A DNA stretch of 64,000 nt, from assembly GCA_009763385.1 (NCBI GenBank), contig CM019831.1, positions 14,906,080 to 14,970,079 of the forward strand, given 5' to 3'. Positions 10,155 to 20,789 of this stretch are shown in pieces. The notes below the pieces were generated by a model, which was not told the DNA's origin, made no database searches, and saw only the letters and a list, made by a program, of their open reading frames with translations. Each line of letters begins with the position of its first letter. Position 1 is the stretch's first letter. This DNA comes from Coix lacryma-jobi var. lacryma-jobi (taxonomy: Eukaryota; Streptophyta; Magnoliopsida; Poales; Poaceae). A program made the translations under genes and the position numbers.

Positions 10155-10466
10155 ACCGGTGGGCGGCCTCTGCCTCTTTAGGCGGTCTGCGATTCGAGCA
10201 CAGAGATATGCCTGTACGTGCTCATCCTACTCACAACCAAGGATGCACACCACCTGTTTAGGGCGGGGGTAAAGTTACCAGGATAAGAAGAGGTGATTCT
10301 ATGTGAAACAAACTAGGCAGCGAAACAAATTATTTGCTAGCCAGACTTATTAGACAACACAGTCAACCAAACAACTAACAATATTGACTCGCTGAGAACA
10401 GACTAAAGTAGTCCAGGCTTGCATTCTAGCGTCAGGCTAAAAATAAGTCAGGAAACCAAACACACC

Positions 10467-11008
10467 TTGTATATAAACTAGTCTGATATGTGTACCAGCC
10501 TAAATAGGCCATCACTGAATGGTGGGAAATGTGACAGTAAAAAATATATGAGGAATGACAACGATCAGTACCGAACTTGTGAACAATAACAAACAACGTG
10601 GAGGTACATGAACAATGGACGAACAGTGTTACAGGTGCTCATTGGCCAACCACATATTTCTAGTTAAGGGAGCAGTGACAGGAACAGTAGCGAACATGCA
10701 AACAGTAATATTGAACAGTAGCAAACAGTATCGGAGGCCCTCACCGGCCTCTGATTTATTCTCTGTTGAGGAGGTAATCTTATCACCGCCTGCGATATAT
10801 TCCCAGTTGAGGAAGCAGTGATAGCGACCGCGGACAGTGGCGAACCTATAAAGAGAGATTGTGAACAGTGCGAACAATGCCAAGGCCCCAACTGGTCTCT
10901 GATTTATTTCCAGTAGTGGAGTTGAGTATCTTCCTCTCAGCATCCTATAATAAATGCACTTCTAGCAATTAAAATTTATTATAAATCAAATGCACTCGTA
11001 ACTGCGGA
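10467..11008. other. Non-coding spacer rich in GAACAGT-like words
   Basis: No gene is seen. The word (G)AACAGT and close variants recur irregularly from about 10530 to 10880, and two partly similar blocks (GGCCTCTGATTTATT and GGTCTCTGATTTATT) suggest an old duplication. Open frames here are short and unsupported. Confidence 0.4.
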
Positions 11009-11329
11009 CACTACAGCAGAATCGCTCTTTGCCGAGTGCTGGCAGCACTCGGCAAAGAGCCTTTTGCACTCGGCGAAGGCTTCGCCGAGTGCCGCACTCG
11101 GCGAAGGGCACTCGGCGAAGAATTTCACGGCAAAGGGTTCTTTGCCGAGTGCCAAATATCTTCGCCGAGTGCTGACATATTTGGCACTCGGCAAAGAAAA
11201 AAATAAAAAACCCCGAAAAAATATGGAAAAATTTTTATTTAATTGGAAGAGGGGCCCACTGAGCAGCGCCCACTTGTCGCCCTCGAAATCGCAAGTTCTA
11301 CTATTTTTCACACAATTTTCTCTCACGGA

Positions 11330-11398
11330 GTCAGCAGGATTCGAACTCACGACCTCTTGTTCGCGCGGAGCCTCCTCTACCACTGCACTACACACTCA
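11330..11398 (-). other. tRNA-like block with Pol III A and B boxes (copy 1)
   Basis: On the minus strand the sequence TAGTGCAGTGG (11380-11390) fits the tRNA A-box consensus TRGYNNARNNG, and GTTCGAATC (11338-11346) fits the B box. They are spaced 33 bases apart, as in a tRNA. Stems pair poorly, so this is a degenerate tRNA-derived block, not a working tRNA gene. It is part of the CACTA body. Confidence 0.6.
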
Positions 11399-12296
11399 TA
11401 TACGTTCCATCTCCGTTTCGATTACTCATATATTATACTAAACCATGTGTAACTTGCTTATTTAATGCCCTAAACGAATTCAAATCAAAAAATTGTAAAC
11501 TACAAAGTTTTCTAACTTTTCAAGATCTATAACTTTTATTTTGGTAGTTTTTCCATCCGAGGTCGTTTATAAAAATTTGAATTTTAAATTTTACAATTTG
11601 AAACGTAGTTTTCGTTGACAAGATGATTTCAAATCAAAAAGTTGTCAACACCAAAGTTTCATAACTTTTCGAGATCTACAACTTTCATTTTGGTCATTTC
11701 TCCATCTGAGGTATTTTGAAAAATTTGAATTTTAAAATTTTCAAATTCGACGCAGTTTTGCATAACTAGATGACTTCAAATTAAAAAGTTATCAACTACA
11801 AACTTTCATAACTTGTCAAGATCTACAAAGTTTATTTTGGTTGTTTGACTATTTGTGCATCCGACATTGTGGTTCTAATATTATTCATAAACATTATATA
11901 TCACTCTTGTAGTTTTATAAACTACCGGAGAGATATATAAGATTTGTGAACGAATTTATTTTAAGTTTGTCAAATGAAAAAATCACCAAAACAAAAATTG
12001 TTCATCTTGATAAGTTAACCAACTTTGTAGTTAAAAACTTTTTCATTTGGATTAATTTACTGCTTCAAAATATAATTTAAAAACTGGCTTTGTCGAGTGT
12101 CAGAAAAAAAACACTAGGCAAAGAGGGGCTCTTTTCCAAGTGCCAGCCACGTGGCACTCGGCAAAGAACCGCCCACGTGGCACAATTCGGGGCCACATTC
12201 TTTGCCGAGTGCCACGTGGCTGGCACTCGGCAAAGAGGGGCTCTTTGCCGAGTGCCACGTGGCCGGCACTCGGCAAAGAGGCTCTTTGCCTAGTGC

Positions 12297-13734
12297 CACT
12301 ACCGGACATGGTCGCTTTGCCGAGTGCCACAGGCACTCGGCAAAGCTCCTTTTGCTCTCGGCAAAGCCTTTGCCGAGTGCAGCCCTCGGCAAAGGCCACA
12401 CGGCAAAAAATGGATCGGCAAAGGGCTCTTTGCCGAGAGCCTTTTATCGGGCGCTCGACAAAGCCTTTGCCGAGTGCTGAGATGGCTCTCGGCAAAGAAA
12501 AGCCCTCGGCAAAGAAAAAAATAAAAAAAACCCGAAAAAATAAAGAAAAATTTTTATTTAATTGGAGGAGGGGCCCACTGGGCAGCGCCCACTTGTTGCC
12601 CTCAAAATCGTAAGTTCTACTATTTTTCACGCAATTTTCTCTCGCGCAATCAGCAGGATTCGAACTCACGACCTCTCGTTCGCGTGAAGCCTCCTCTACC
12701 ACTGCACTACACACTCATATACGTTCCATCTCTGTTTCGATTACCCATATATTATACTAAACCATGTGTAACTTGCTTATTTGAGGCCTTAAACGAATTC
12801 AAATAAAAAAGTTATCAACTACAAAGTTTTCTCACTTTTCGAGACCTACAATTTTTATTTTGGTAGTTTTTCCATCCGAGGTCGTTTATAAAAATTTGAA
12901 TTTTAAATTTGACAATTTGAAACGTAGTTTTCGTTGACAAGATGATTTCAAATCAAAAAGTTGTCAACACCAAAGTTTCATAACTTTTCGAGATCTACAA
13001 CTTTTATTTTGGCCATTTCTCCATCTAAGGTATTTTAAAAAATTCGAATTTTAAAATTTTCAAATTTGAACGTAGTTTTGCATAACTAGATGACTTCAAA
13101 TTAAAAAGTTATCAACTACAAACTTTCATAACTTGTCAAGATCTACAAAGTTTATTTTGGTTGTTTACCCATTTATACATCCAAAATTGTGGTTATCATA
13201 TTATTCACAAATATTATATATCACTCTTGTAGTTTCGTAAACTAACGGAGAGAGATGTAAGATTTATGAACAAATTTATTTTAAATTTGTCAAATGAAGA
13301 AATGACTAAAATAAAAATTATTCATCTTGATAAGTGAAACAACTTTTTAGTTGAAAGTTTTTTTATTTGGATTAATTTACTGCTTCAAAATATGATTTGA
13401 AAATTAGCTTTGCCGAGTGTAAAAAAAAACTCTCGGCAAAGAGCTCTTTGCCGAGAGCCAATAAAAAAACGCTCGGCAAAGAATTTCTTTGCCGAGAGCA
13501 AGAAAAAACGCTCGGCAAAGAAATTCTTTGCCGAGAGCCAAAAAAAAACACTCGGCAAAGAAATTCTTTGCCGAGTGTTTTTTTTGGCTCTCGGCAAAGA
13601 ATTTCTTTGCCGAGCGTTTTTCTTTTGCCGAGAGTTTTTTATTCGGCCCTCGGCAAAGAGCTCTTTGCCGAGCGCCCGAAAAAAACTCTCGGCAAAGAGT
13701 GCGGCGCTCAGCAAAGTGAGTTTTTCCGGTAGTG
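12297..13734. mobile_element. Nested CACTA element (TSD TGC)
   Basis: It starts CACTACCGGACATGGTC at 12297 and its other end reads CACTACCGGAAAAACTCAC on the minus strand at 13734. TGC flanks it on both sides (12294-12296, 13735-13737). Removing it restores the host element's subterminal repeats. The body resembles that of the host element and carries its own tRNA-like block (12649-12717). The element at 15980-17364 is the same family in the opposite orientation. It has no transposase. Confidence 0.92.
12649..12717 (-). other. tRNA-like block with Pol III A and B boxes (copy 2)
   Basis: This is the counterpart of copy 1 in the nested CACTA element. The A box is TAGTGCAGTGG (12699-12709, minus strand) and the B box is GTTCGAATC (12657-12665). 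Both boxes are identical to those of copy 1, while the sequence between them has a few changes. Confidence 0.6.
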
Positions 13735-13800
13735 TGCCCGAAATTTGGCACTCGGCAAACTCGCAGGCACTCGGCGAAGATCGTGTTTCCCGTAGTGGGA

Positions 13801-14079
13801 CTACCATAACCAAGTAGTCTTTTTATATTTTTCTCTATTTCTAAGGCGCAACTATTGCATATTGGGATACTTGTATATATAATTTCTTTAGGGCGCGGGA
13901 ACAATATAATAATAGTTATATCGCTAAGCGTACGTGTTAGAAGGTTTGCCAATCCGAAGAGAGAAAATAGGAAACAAGAGTGTTTGGTACTTCTGCAGTA
14001 TATTGTAAAACATGCATGTCTATTATTCTATAAGGGAAAGAGAAATTTTAATCCTAATCTATTTGTATATGGGCTCTTA
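13801..14079. other. Spacer, no gene seen
   Basis: AT-rich DNA between the CACTA element and the next MITE. Short open frames on both strands have no recognisable features. Confidence 0.4.
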
Positions 14080-14434
14080 GAGCAACTCCAACGGTTTTGC
14101 AAATGGACTTTGCATTCTTATTTTTACAAAAAAAGTCTATAAAACTCCTATCCAACGGTTTGGCAAATGGGCTTTGCATTTTTGTTAACTTGGCAAAATC
14201 CTGAGATGGATTGGCATATATGCAAGCTCGCGATCGGCTTGGCATTCCGTCTCGTGTACTACTCCCGCGCGCGCTCTTCCCTCCCGCGCCGTCGGGTTTC
14301 CTTTTTAAGATTTTGGCAAGTCAATTTTGCCAAACCGTTGGAGATAACCTTTTTTCCTCCTCTCCATATTGATTTGAGAGTTGGCAAATTTCATATTTTG
14401 CCAAATAAAAAATGCAAAACCGTTAGAGTTGCTC
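14080..14434. mobile_element. Tourist-like MITE, 355 bp (TSD TTA)
   Basis: The ends GAGCAACTCCAACGGTTTTGCA and, inverted, GAGCAACTCTAACGGTTTTGCA are nearly identical for over 20 bp. TTA flanks both sides (14077-14079, 14435-14437), as in PIF/Harbinger-derived MITEs. There is no coding capacity. Confidence 0.92.
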
Positions 14435-15600
14435 TTACCAAAAACTTTGGTCTCGGCAGGACTATATGTATATGTTGAAGTTTTATGTTGTAATTACTAT
14501 ATTTAGAGGAACAAAGAATAGTCTACTTATCTCTTATATCTATGTGTTCTACTTTTATCTATATACTATGTTGATTATGAGAAACAGAGAAGGAAAGGTT
14601 CTAACCCCGTGCAACATGCTTCATAACACAGCTGACTAGCTAGCTGAACATGTATTCCCATGGAAAAAAAACCAGCTGCGCCATTGGCCTGTGACTGTGA
14701 GAGTAAGGTAGGAAAGAGAGTATAGAATAGATGAATGGTGGACCATATCAGTATTAAGGGTCTGTTTGGTACAGCTTCATGAGCTGTCGTGAGTTGTTTT
14801 CTTGCCAAATATCTTTTTCATTCTTCCTCTCACAAAAGCATAAGCTGATATGAAGTTGAAAAAAATAGTTTTTCACAGCTTACACTTTCATCTCTCTCCC
14901 AATCATGCATAAAGTTGTTTATGAAGCTGTTTTGTCAAATAGTTTTTCCAAAACAGCTTAGCTTCATCTAGAAAGTTGCTCATGAAGCTATTTTCTAAAA
15001 AAAAAGAGAGACCTAAGATTTAGTCCCCTAGTCCCTGGAATATAGCGTATTTTAAAAAAATTAAGACTACTTATTAAGGGAATCATCAAATGATGTATGT
15101 ACATGTACCCATATATTAAACCCAATTAAGAGTTTTCTCGTGAAATTATGGTTTACTTTTTAACAAACTTTGCCAAATCTAGACATGACACCATGTAGAA
15201 TGCATATATTATATTTCAGTATAAATTTTAGAAATCATATCTTATGATGGAGGGAGTATATATTAAATCAGTTTGTAGATTGTAGAAAAGAAGAAGACTA
15301 TTGTTATATGGTTTGGCTCTTAAGATTTGTCTTATAGCCAAATATTTGTCTCAACTGTTAGATACTTGATCTTTTCAACAAAACTTAGAAGTAGCATACT
15401 TGGAGCGAGGGAGTAATTAGTTACCCAACCCTTGCTACTAGCGCCTTTGGATTTTTCCCGAGGTGTGCCAAAGACCAAAGTGGAAGAACAGACAGATCCT
15501 ATCCACAGCCTGTACACTCCTTGTTCTTTGTGAAAGTTGATACATGCAGGACCAGACAAAGAAGAGCCAACGCAGGGTGACAAGCGAAAAGAGAGAGGAA
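14435..15600. other. Intergenic DNA with MITE remnants, no gene
   Basis: A hAT-like start, GGGTCTGTTTGGTACAGCTTCATGAGCTG, lies near 14758, and AAGCT-rich inverted pieces continue to about 14995. The matching far end is missing, so it is truncated. GGAGGGAGTAT at about 15248 and GAGCGAGGGAGTA at about 15405 look like Stowaway-type ends, but I could not define a complete element. No protein-coding evidence was found. Confidence 0.5.
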
Positions 15601-15602
15601 CC

Positions 15603-15703
15603 AGGAGAACCCGTACATGCTTTATCTATCTGGTGCATCGCTAGCGCAATTGGACAAGTACCCTGAGTGCTTATCCGTTACATGTCTCGCACCCAAAATG
15701 TAC
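15603..15703 (+). repeat. Segment duplicated in front of the NLR gene (copy A)
   Basis: The text from GAACCCGTACATGCTTTATC to GCACCCAAAATGTAC recurs downstream as pieces at 15932-15979, 17365-17383 and 17636-17662. Copy B is split by a CACTA element and a Tourist-like MITE; removing both joins the pieces in order. The duplication is therefore older than both insertions. Confidence 0.8.
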
Positions 15704-15931
15704 AAGCGAAAATTTCGGCCGATTTTCACCGAAAATTGGCAATTTTCGTTTCTATCGGTGACCTCCGATAAATGCACATATCGATAAATTCGGTTTCATT
15801 TCGTTCAGATTTTTAAATTTTTTGGCTAAAATTTGAAAAATTTGACCGAAATTTTAACCGGTAAAATAATTTTCACGATTTTCGTTTCTACCGGCTCCCT
15901 CTGATGGTTGTTTGTAAACCGATAGACTGAA
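15704..15931. other. Spacer rich in CGAAAATT/AATTTTCG words
   Basis: This 228-bp stretch between the two duplicate copies holds repeated complementary words such as CCGATTTTCACCGAAAATTGG and ACCGGTAAAAT. No gene, and no clear transposon ends. Confidence 0.4.
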
Positions 15932-15979
15932 AGAACCCGTACATGCTTTATCTTGTGCATTGCGAGCGCAACTGGACAA

Positions 15980-17364
15980 CACTACCGGAAAAACTCACTT
16001 TGCCGAGCGCCGCACTCTTTGCCGAGAGTTTTTTTTCGGGCTCTCGGCAAAGAGCTATTTGCCGAGGGCCGAATAAAAAACTCTCGGCAAAGAAATTCTT
16101 TGCCGAGAGCCAAAAAAAACGCTCGGCAAAGATTTCTTTGCCGAGTGTTTTTTTTGCTCTCGGCAAAGAAATTCTTTGCCGAGCGTTTTTTTTGGCTCTC
16201 GGCAAAGAATTTCTTTGCCGAGAGTTTTTTTATTGGCTCTCGGCAAAGAGCTCTTTGCCGAGAGTTTTTTTGACACTCGGCAAAGCTAATTTTCAAATCA
16301 CATTTTGAAGCAGTAAATTAATCCAAATAAAAAAACTTTCAACTAAAAAGTTGTTTAACTTATCAAGATGAACAATTTTTATTTTGGTCATTTCTTCATT
16401 TGACAAATTTAAAATAAATTTGTTCATAAATCTTACATGTCTCTCTGGTAGTTTACGAAACTACAAGGGTGATATATAATGTTTGTGAATAATATTAGAA
16501 CCATAATTTTGGATGTATAAATGGGTAAACAACCAAAATAAACTTTGTAGATCTTGACAAATTATGAAAGTTTGTAGTTGATAACTTTTTAATTTGAAGT
16601 CATCTAGTTATGCAAAACTACGTTCGAATTTGAAAAATTTAAAATTCAAATTTTTAAAAATTCCTCAGATAGAGAAATGGCCAAAATAAAAGTTGTAGAT
16701 CTCGAAAAGTTATGAAACTTTGGTGTTGACAACTTTTTGATTTGAAATCATCTTGTCAATGAAAACTGCGTTTTAAATTGTCAAATTTGAAATTCAAATT
16801 TTTATAAACGACCTCGGATGGAAAAACTATCAAAATAAAAATTGTAGGTCTCGAAAAGTTAGAAAACTTTGTAGTTGACAACTTTTTTATTTGAATTCGT
16901 TTAGGGCCTCGAATAAGCAAGTTACACTCGTTTTAGTATAATATATGGGTAACCGAAACGGAGATGGAACGTATATGTGTGTAGTGTAGTGGTAGAGGAG
17001 GCTTCGCGCGAACGAGAGGTCCTGAGTTCGAATCCTGCTGACTGCGTGAGAGAAGATTGTGTGAAAAATACTAGAACTTGCCATCTTGCCATCTCAAGGG
17101 AGACAGGTGGGCGCTGCCCTGTGGGCCCTTCCCCCGATTTAATAAAAAAATTCCTTATTTTTTCGGATTTTTTTTGTTTTTTTCTTTGCCGAGGGCTTTT
17201 CTTTGCCGAGAGCCACCTCAACACTCGGCAAAGACTTTGCCGAGCGCCCGATAAAAGGCTCTCGGCAAAGAGCCCTTTGCCGATCCATTTTTTGCCGTGT
17301 GGCCTTTGCCGAGAGCTGCACTCGGCAAAGCCTTTGCCGAGCAAAGAGACTATGTCCGGTTGTG
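15980..17364. mobile_element. CACTA element, 1385 bp (TSD CAA), inverted relative of the nested one
   Basis: It begins CACTACCGGAAAAACTCAC at 15980 and ends at 17364, where the inverted end reads CACAACCGGACATAGTC (one base off the CACTA start). CAA flanks both sides (15977-15979, 17365-17367). Its order of parts is the reverse complement of 12297-13734: GCTCTCGGCAAAG repeats, an AT-rich body, a tRNA-like block, then more repeats. It encodes nothing. Confidence 0.92.
16974..17043 (+). other. tRNA-like block with Pol III A and B boxes (copy 3)
   Basis: The A box TAGTGTAGTGG is at 16982-16992 and the B box GTTCGAATC at 17026-17034, 33 bases apart, on the plus strand because this CACTA copy is inverted. 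The block is the same one as in copies 1 and 2 and keeps both boxes. Confidence 0.6.
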
Positions 17365-17383
17365 CAAGTACCTTAAGTGCTTA

Positions 17384-17635
17384 GGCCATTTTCGATGAGA
17401 GTTTTATTTGCATTAAATAGGTTGCTACATAGGCATGTTTGATAATATGAATGTATATTTAAGAAGAGAGATAAGAAATGAGTTTCATCTAGATCAAACT
17501 CTTTTGGTATGATTACCGATTCTCTATGAGTCATGATAAATGCATATAAAACTATAGAATGAAACTTTCTCTCTTAATGGAAAGTTTCATTTCATTTCAT
17601 TTCATTTCTATAACATGATAATCTTGAAAACAGCC
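17384..17635. mobile_element. Tourist-like MITE, 252 bp (TSD TTA)
   Basis: The ends GGCCATTTTCGATGA and (inverted) GGCTGTTTTCAAGAT are related, and TTA flanks both sides (17381-17383, 17636-17638). A TTTCA microsatellite lies near its right end. It splits the duplicated segment in front of the NLR gene. Confidence 0.8.
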
Positions 17636-17708
17636 TTATATATGTCTTGCACCCAAAATGTACTAGATCCTGGCTTCTTCAGCTCTACTGTCGACTGTCG
17701 AGATGTCC

Positions 17709-17717
17709 TATATAAAT
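17709..17717 (+). promoter_or_regulatory. TATA box of the NLR gene
   Basis: TATATAAAT lies 106 bp before the chosen ATG at 17823. That is a normal distance for a plant promoter with a leader of about 75 bases. MITEs and a CACTA element lie directly upstream, so the native upstream promoter is at most about 75 bp from the nearest transposon. Confidence 0.6.
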
Positions 17718-17822
17718 TGGCATAGCCACTGAAATTTGCACACCTCCAGCGAGTCCTGACTCCTGACACATTAGCAGCAGCTTCGTCAGTTGCAAGCTGT
17801 TGCTTCCATTCGAGCAGCAGCA

Positions 17823-18974
17823 ATGGCGGACCTTGTGCTTGGATTAGCCAAGTCGGCGGTGGAGGGGACGTTGACTGCTGCCAAGTCAGCGATCGAGGAG
17901 GAGGAGAAGCTGAAGAAGAACATGCAGCGCGACCTGATGCTTATCTCGGACGAGTTCGAGATGATGCATTCTTTCCTCAACGTCTCCAAGGAGCACGCCA
18001 GCGACGAAATGGTAAGGACCTTGGTAAGGCAGGTCCGAAACATGGCCTTAGATGTGGAAGACTGCATCGAGTCCGTCGTCCTCATGGACATCAAGTCCGA
18101 CTGGTGGCGCCTGTTGCTCGGCGGGCTCGGATCCTGCAGGGCCTGCGTGCTCGGAGCCGGAGCCGCGCCGCCGGCTACGGCCCTTGACGATGCAGTCACT
18201 GCTATAGAGCTGCTCAAGTCCAGGGTCGAAGCCATGGGCCAAAGGAACGAGCGCTACATGCACGTTGGTGGCTCCGCCGGCGGCTCCAAGTCCGGTGATG
18301 AGAGGACGCCCCAGCAGGCGGTAGCCGACGCAACAGCGGTGGGCATCCTCATCGAGGCCAGGGACGCCAAGAAGAAGAGCAGCAGCCCAAGAGACCTCAT
18401 CGAGTTGATTAACAACAATAACAACAAGAAAGACGACGGCCTTGGCCTTCCTCTTCAAGTCATCTCGCTGTGGGGAGCAGCAGGCGATCTCGGGGTGGCA
18501 TCCATCATCAAGAAGACCTGTGACAGCCCGGAGATCAGCCAGAATTTCAGGCGTCGTGCTTGGGTGAGGCTGATGCGTCCCTTCAATCCCCATGAACTCA
18601 TCCGGAGCTTGCTGGCTCAATTCTGCACAAATTATTATTGTCCGCCACATGGAAGCAGCAGCAATAATACCGTAGATGATGGTTGCCTCAACCTCAAACC
18701 GGCGGATGTCATGACAGCTTCTGAAGCCGTGCTAATGAAGGAGTTTATGAAACAAGTCAGCGAGCAGAGGTACCTAGTCTTCCTGGAAGATGTGTCCAGC
18801 ACGGTTGACTGGGAGGCTGTCAGGGTATACCTACCCGACAACAAGACCGGTAGCTGCATCGTCGTGCACACCCAGCAACTCGAAGTGGCAAGCTTGTGCG
18901 TCGGACAGTCACACCGAGTACTGGAGCTGGAGCAGTTCTCATCTGCCCATTCTGTCTGTGTATTCTTCAATGAG
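17823..18974 (+). CDS. NLR exon 1: coiled coil plus degenerate NB-like module 1
   Basis: The ATG at 17823 is chosen because the product then begins MADLVLGLAKSAVEGTL, the usual start of grass Rx-type coiled-coil domains; open frame upstream of it lacks an ATG. Residues 1-85 form the coiled coil and include an EDVID-like stretch (ALDVEDCIESVV). From about residue 195 a nucleotide-binding-like module follows. It has VISLWGAAGDLGVAS where a P-loop would be (the GK[ST] is lost), a kinase-2-like YLVFLEDV, and SCIVVHT in the position of RNBS-B. The exon ends after FFNE at a GT (18975) in phase 0. If the intron were not spliced, the frame would stop at 19080 and give about 420 residues. Confidence 0.85.
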
Positions 18975-19135
18975 GTACACTCTCATGCATCTAATAACTT
19001 TTGCTTCGTCCTCTTTAATTTCGTCTTTGCTTTTGTCATTTTCAGGATCAACATGCATGCTTTTTTACGGTATACATTCTAATTTTTTTTTTTCTTTGAC
19101 TTGACATTTTTATTTCGTATATAAAAATAACGCAG

Positions 19136-19686
19136 AAGAAGCATAGCAGCCCACATGGTCTCATGGAGTTGATAAACAAGAAAGACCACGGCCTTTCACT
19201 TCAAGTGATCTCAGTGGTTGGGCCAGTAGGCGACCTTGGGGTGGAATCCATCATGAAGAAGGCCTGTAGTGATGACGACCCATCAGATATCTGCAAAAAA
19301 TTCAGATGCCGTGCTTGGGTGCAGCTGATGCATCCCTTCGATCTGAATGAGTTCATCCGGAGACTGCTGCAAGAACTGTACAAAAACTATTGTCCACGAC
19401 ATGGAAGCGACTAAACGGTATGATGATGGGTACGGAAGCCGTACTCATCGAATTTGTCAAGGAAGTGATGAGCAATCAGAGATACTTAGTCTTCCTGGAA
19501 AACCTGTCCAGCATGGATGACTGGAAGGCCGTCAGGGAATTCTTACCTGACAAGGACAATAGTAGCTGCATCGTCGTGCATACCCAGACGCCCGACCTCG
19601 CCAAATTGTGCGTCGGAGAATCGCAGAGGGAATTGGAGCTGCAGCAGTTCTCAACTGACCCTTCCGTTCATATCTTTTCCAATGAG
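19136..19686 (+). pseudogene. NLR exon 2: degenerate NB-like module 2, with a stop
   Basis: After an acceptor CAG (19133-19135) the frame reads KKHSSPHGLMELINKK in phase 0. It closely repeats the last half of exon 1, so it is a tandem copy. The P-loop position reads VISVVGPVGDLGVES, again without a GK[ST]. After the CPRHGSD block there is a TAA (19411-19413) where exon 1 has about 20 further residues; the rest of the module (TEAVLIEFVKEV, RYLVFLENLSS, SCIVVHT) continues in another frame. It ends after SNE at a GT (19687). A short deletion in the loop region is the likely cause of the frame change. Confidence 0.8.
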
Positions 19687-19853
19687 GTATGCTCACAACA
19701 ACATCATCAATAAATTCTGGAAAAATTTTACTCTTTCATCATCTCGTTTTGTCTTGTCGTTTCAACGTCAACATGATCAGTAATGACATTGAATTACATC
19801 ATCTCAATTATATAATGATACACAATATCTTGAATGTCAAGATTATATGCCAA

Positions 19854-19925
19854 TGATACTATTCTCATTGGTGTCCTGCACCAAATCCTTGATACTATTC
19901 TCATTGGTGTCCTGCACCAAATCCT
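19854..19925 (+). repeat. 36-bp tandem duplication, two copies
   Basis: The block TGATACTATTCTCATTGGTG... is repeated once with a period of 36 bp and no difference seen between copies. Likely a recent slippage or repair event. Confidence 0.85.
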
Positions 19926-20099
19926 TCGGTCAATAGAGTTGAACGTTTAAATACATCTTTACGTTAGAAAGAGCATGTCATATGATTAGTGTCTACTAAT
20001 TAGAGGCCGCAACATACAGGCATTACGTTAATTCTCGCTAGACGTGCTAAGAAAAAAAAGATAAATCCTAAAAATTCTCACAATAATCACAAAAACATC

Positions 20100-20650
20100 T
20101 AACCTTTAATTTGGTAGACTAATCATCATCACCGATAATAGCCATCGGATCTATTGTAATTTTTTTCTAAAAAAAAAAATTGCCCACATCTGCCATTATG
20201 CAAAATACATAAATAAGTAACCCCCCCTAATTTTGCATATAAATTAACCATCTTTTCCATTACAAAAGACAATTCAAAATAACCCCCTAAATTTATATAC
20301 GGAGTATAAATTACCCACATATGTTATTATAAAACATAATTCAAAATAACCCCCTCACATTGCATCTAAATTACTCACCTTTGCTATTAAAGGCAGTTTA
20401 AAATAACCTTGCAGCTTTGTATCTAGATTGGCCACATATGTCATTATGAGACATACATTAAAATATAACTCACTAATTTTGTATCTAAATTATTCACATC
20501 TATCATTTTGGAAGATAAATTAAAATACATAATATTGATTTTGTAAATTATCCACCTTTGTAATTATAAAAGACCATGGAAAATAACCTCCTAGTTAAAT
20601 TTACATTCAACATACCCATATATGCTGCTCTATGAAGGAATATAAAGCAT
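20100..20650. repeat. Degenerate tandem repeat, about 60-65 bp period
   Basis: Blocks of the pattern AAAATAACCCCCTAAATTT followed by TAAATTACCCACATATG recur about eight times with a period of roughly 60-65 bp. Weaker copies recur around 22300-22580. They may be the interior of the Helitron that ends at 23456, but this is not shown. Confidence 0.6.
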
Positions 20651-20789
20651 TTACCTTTATATTTGTATAAAAAAATATATTTCTCAAATCCACGTGTAAA
20701 AGTCATATGTCTATTACAAATGATAAATCGATATCCATAAAGTACGAGACATACATGTTACATATGTTCCAAATTCAGTTGGTCTTTAT

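Larger units (their letters stand above)
9197..10466. mobile_element. Terminal-inverted-repeat element carrying a captured gene fragment
   Basis: The left end GGTGTGTTTGGTT (9197-9209) is the exact inverse of AACCAAACACACC at 10454-10466. The motif GTCAGGCTA occurs inside both ends as an extra subterminal repeat. The interior is GC-rich coding-like DNA unlike the transposons around it, including a fragment of a 9-cis-epoxycarotenoid dioxygenase gene. This is the organisation of a Pack-type element that has picked up host sequence. I see no clear target-site duplication, so the superfamily (PIF/Harbinger, hAT or Mutator-like) is undecided. Confidence 0.65.
11009..13797. mobile_element. CACTA element (TSD GGA) with a nested CACTA inside
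   Basis: The left end CACTACAGCAGAATCGC (11009) and the right end, which reads CACTACGGGAAACACGATC on the minus strand (13797), are flanked by GGA on both sides (11006-11008, 13798-13800). Dense CTTTGCCGAGTG repeats in both orientations form the subterminal regions. The AT-rich body (about 11440-12080) has no coding capacity, so the element is non-autonomous. A second CACTA (12297-13734) sits near its right end; without it the element is about 1.35 kb. A tRNA-like block lies at 11330-11398. Confidence 0.9.

Noticed and set aside
9411..10272. Long overlapping plus-strand frames over the NCED fragment as genes
   Set aside because: The NCED text jumps between two of these frames, so neither is a real gene; open length comes from GC-rich codons.
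11064..13813. Many open frames in CTTTGCCGAGTG repeats
   Set aside because: They translate the repeat words (LPSA, ALGKE, SAKK) on both strands and recur in every copy; no coding signal.
16974..17043. A real tRNA gene
   Set aside because: Only the Pol III boxes are kept; acceptor and most other stems do not pair, so it is called tRNA-like only. The same holds for 11330, 12649 and 21309.
17790..17822. NLR start at 17790
   Set aside because: There is no ATG there (TTG). ATG at 17823 gives the canonical MADLVLG start.
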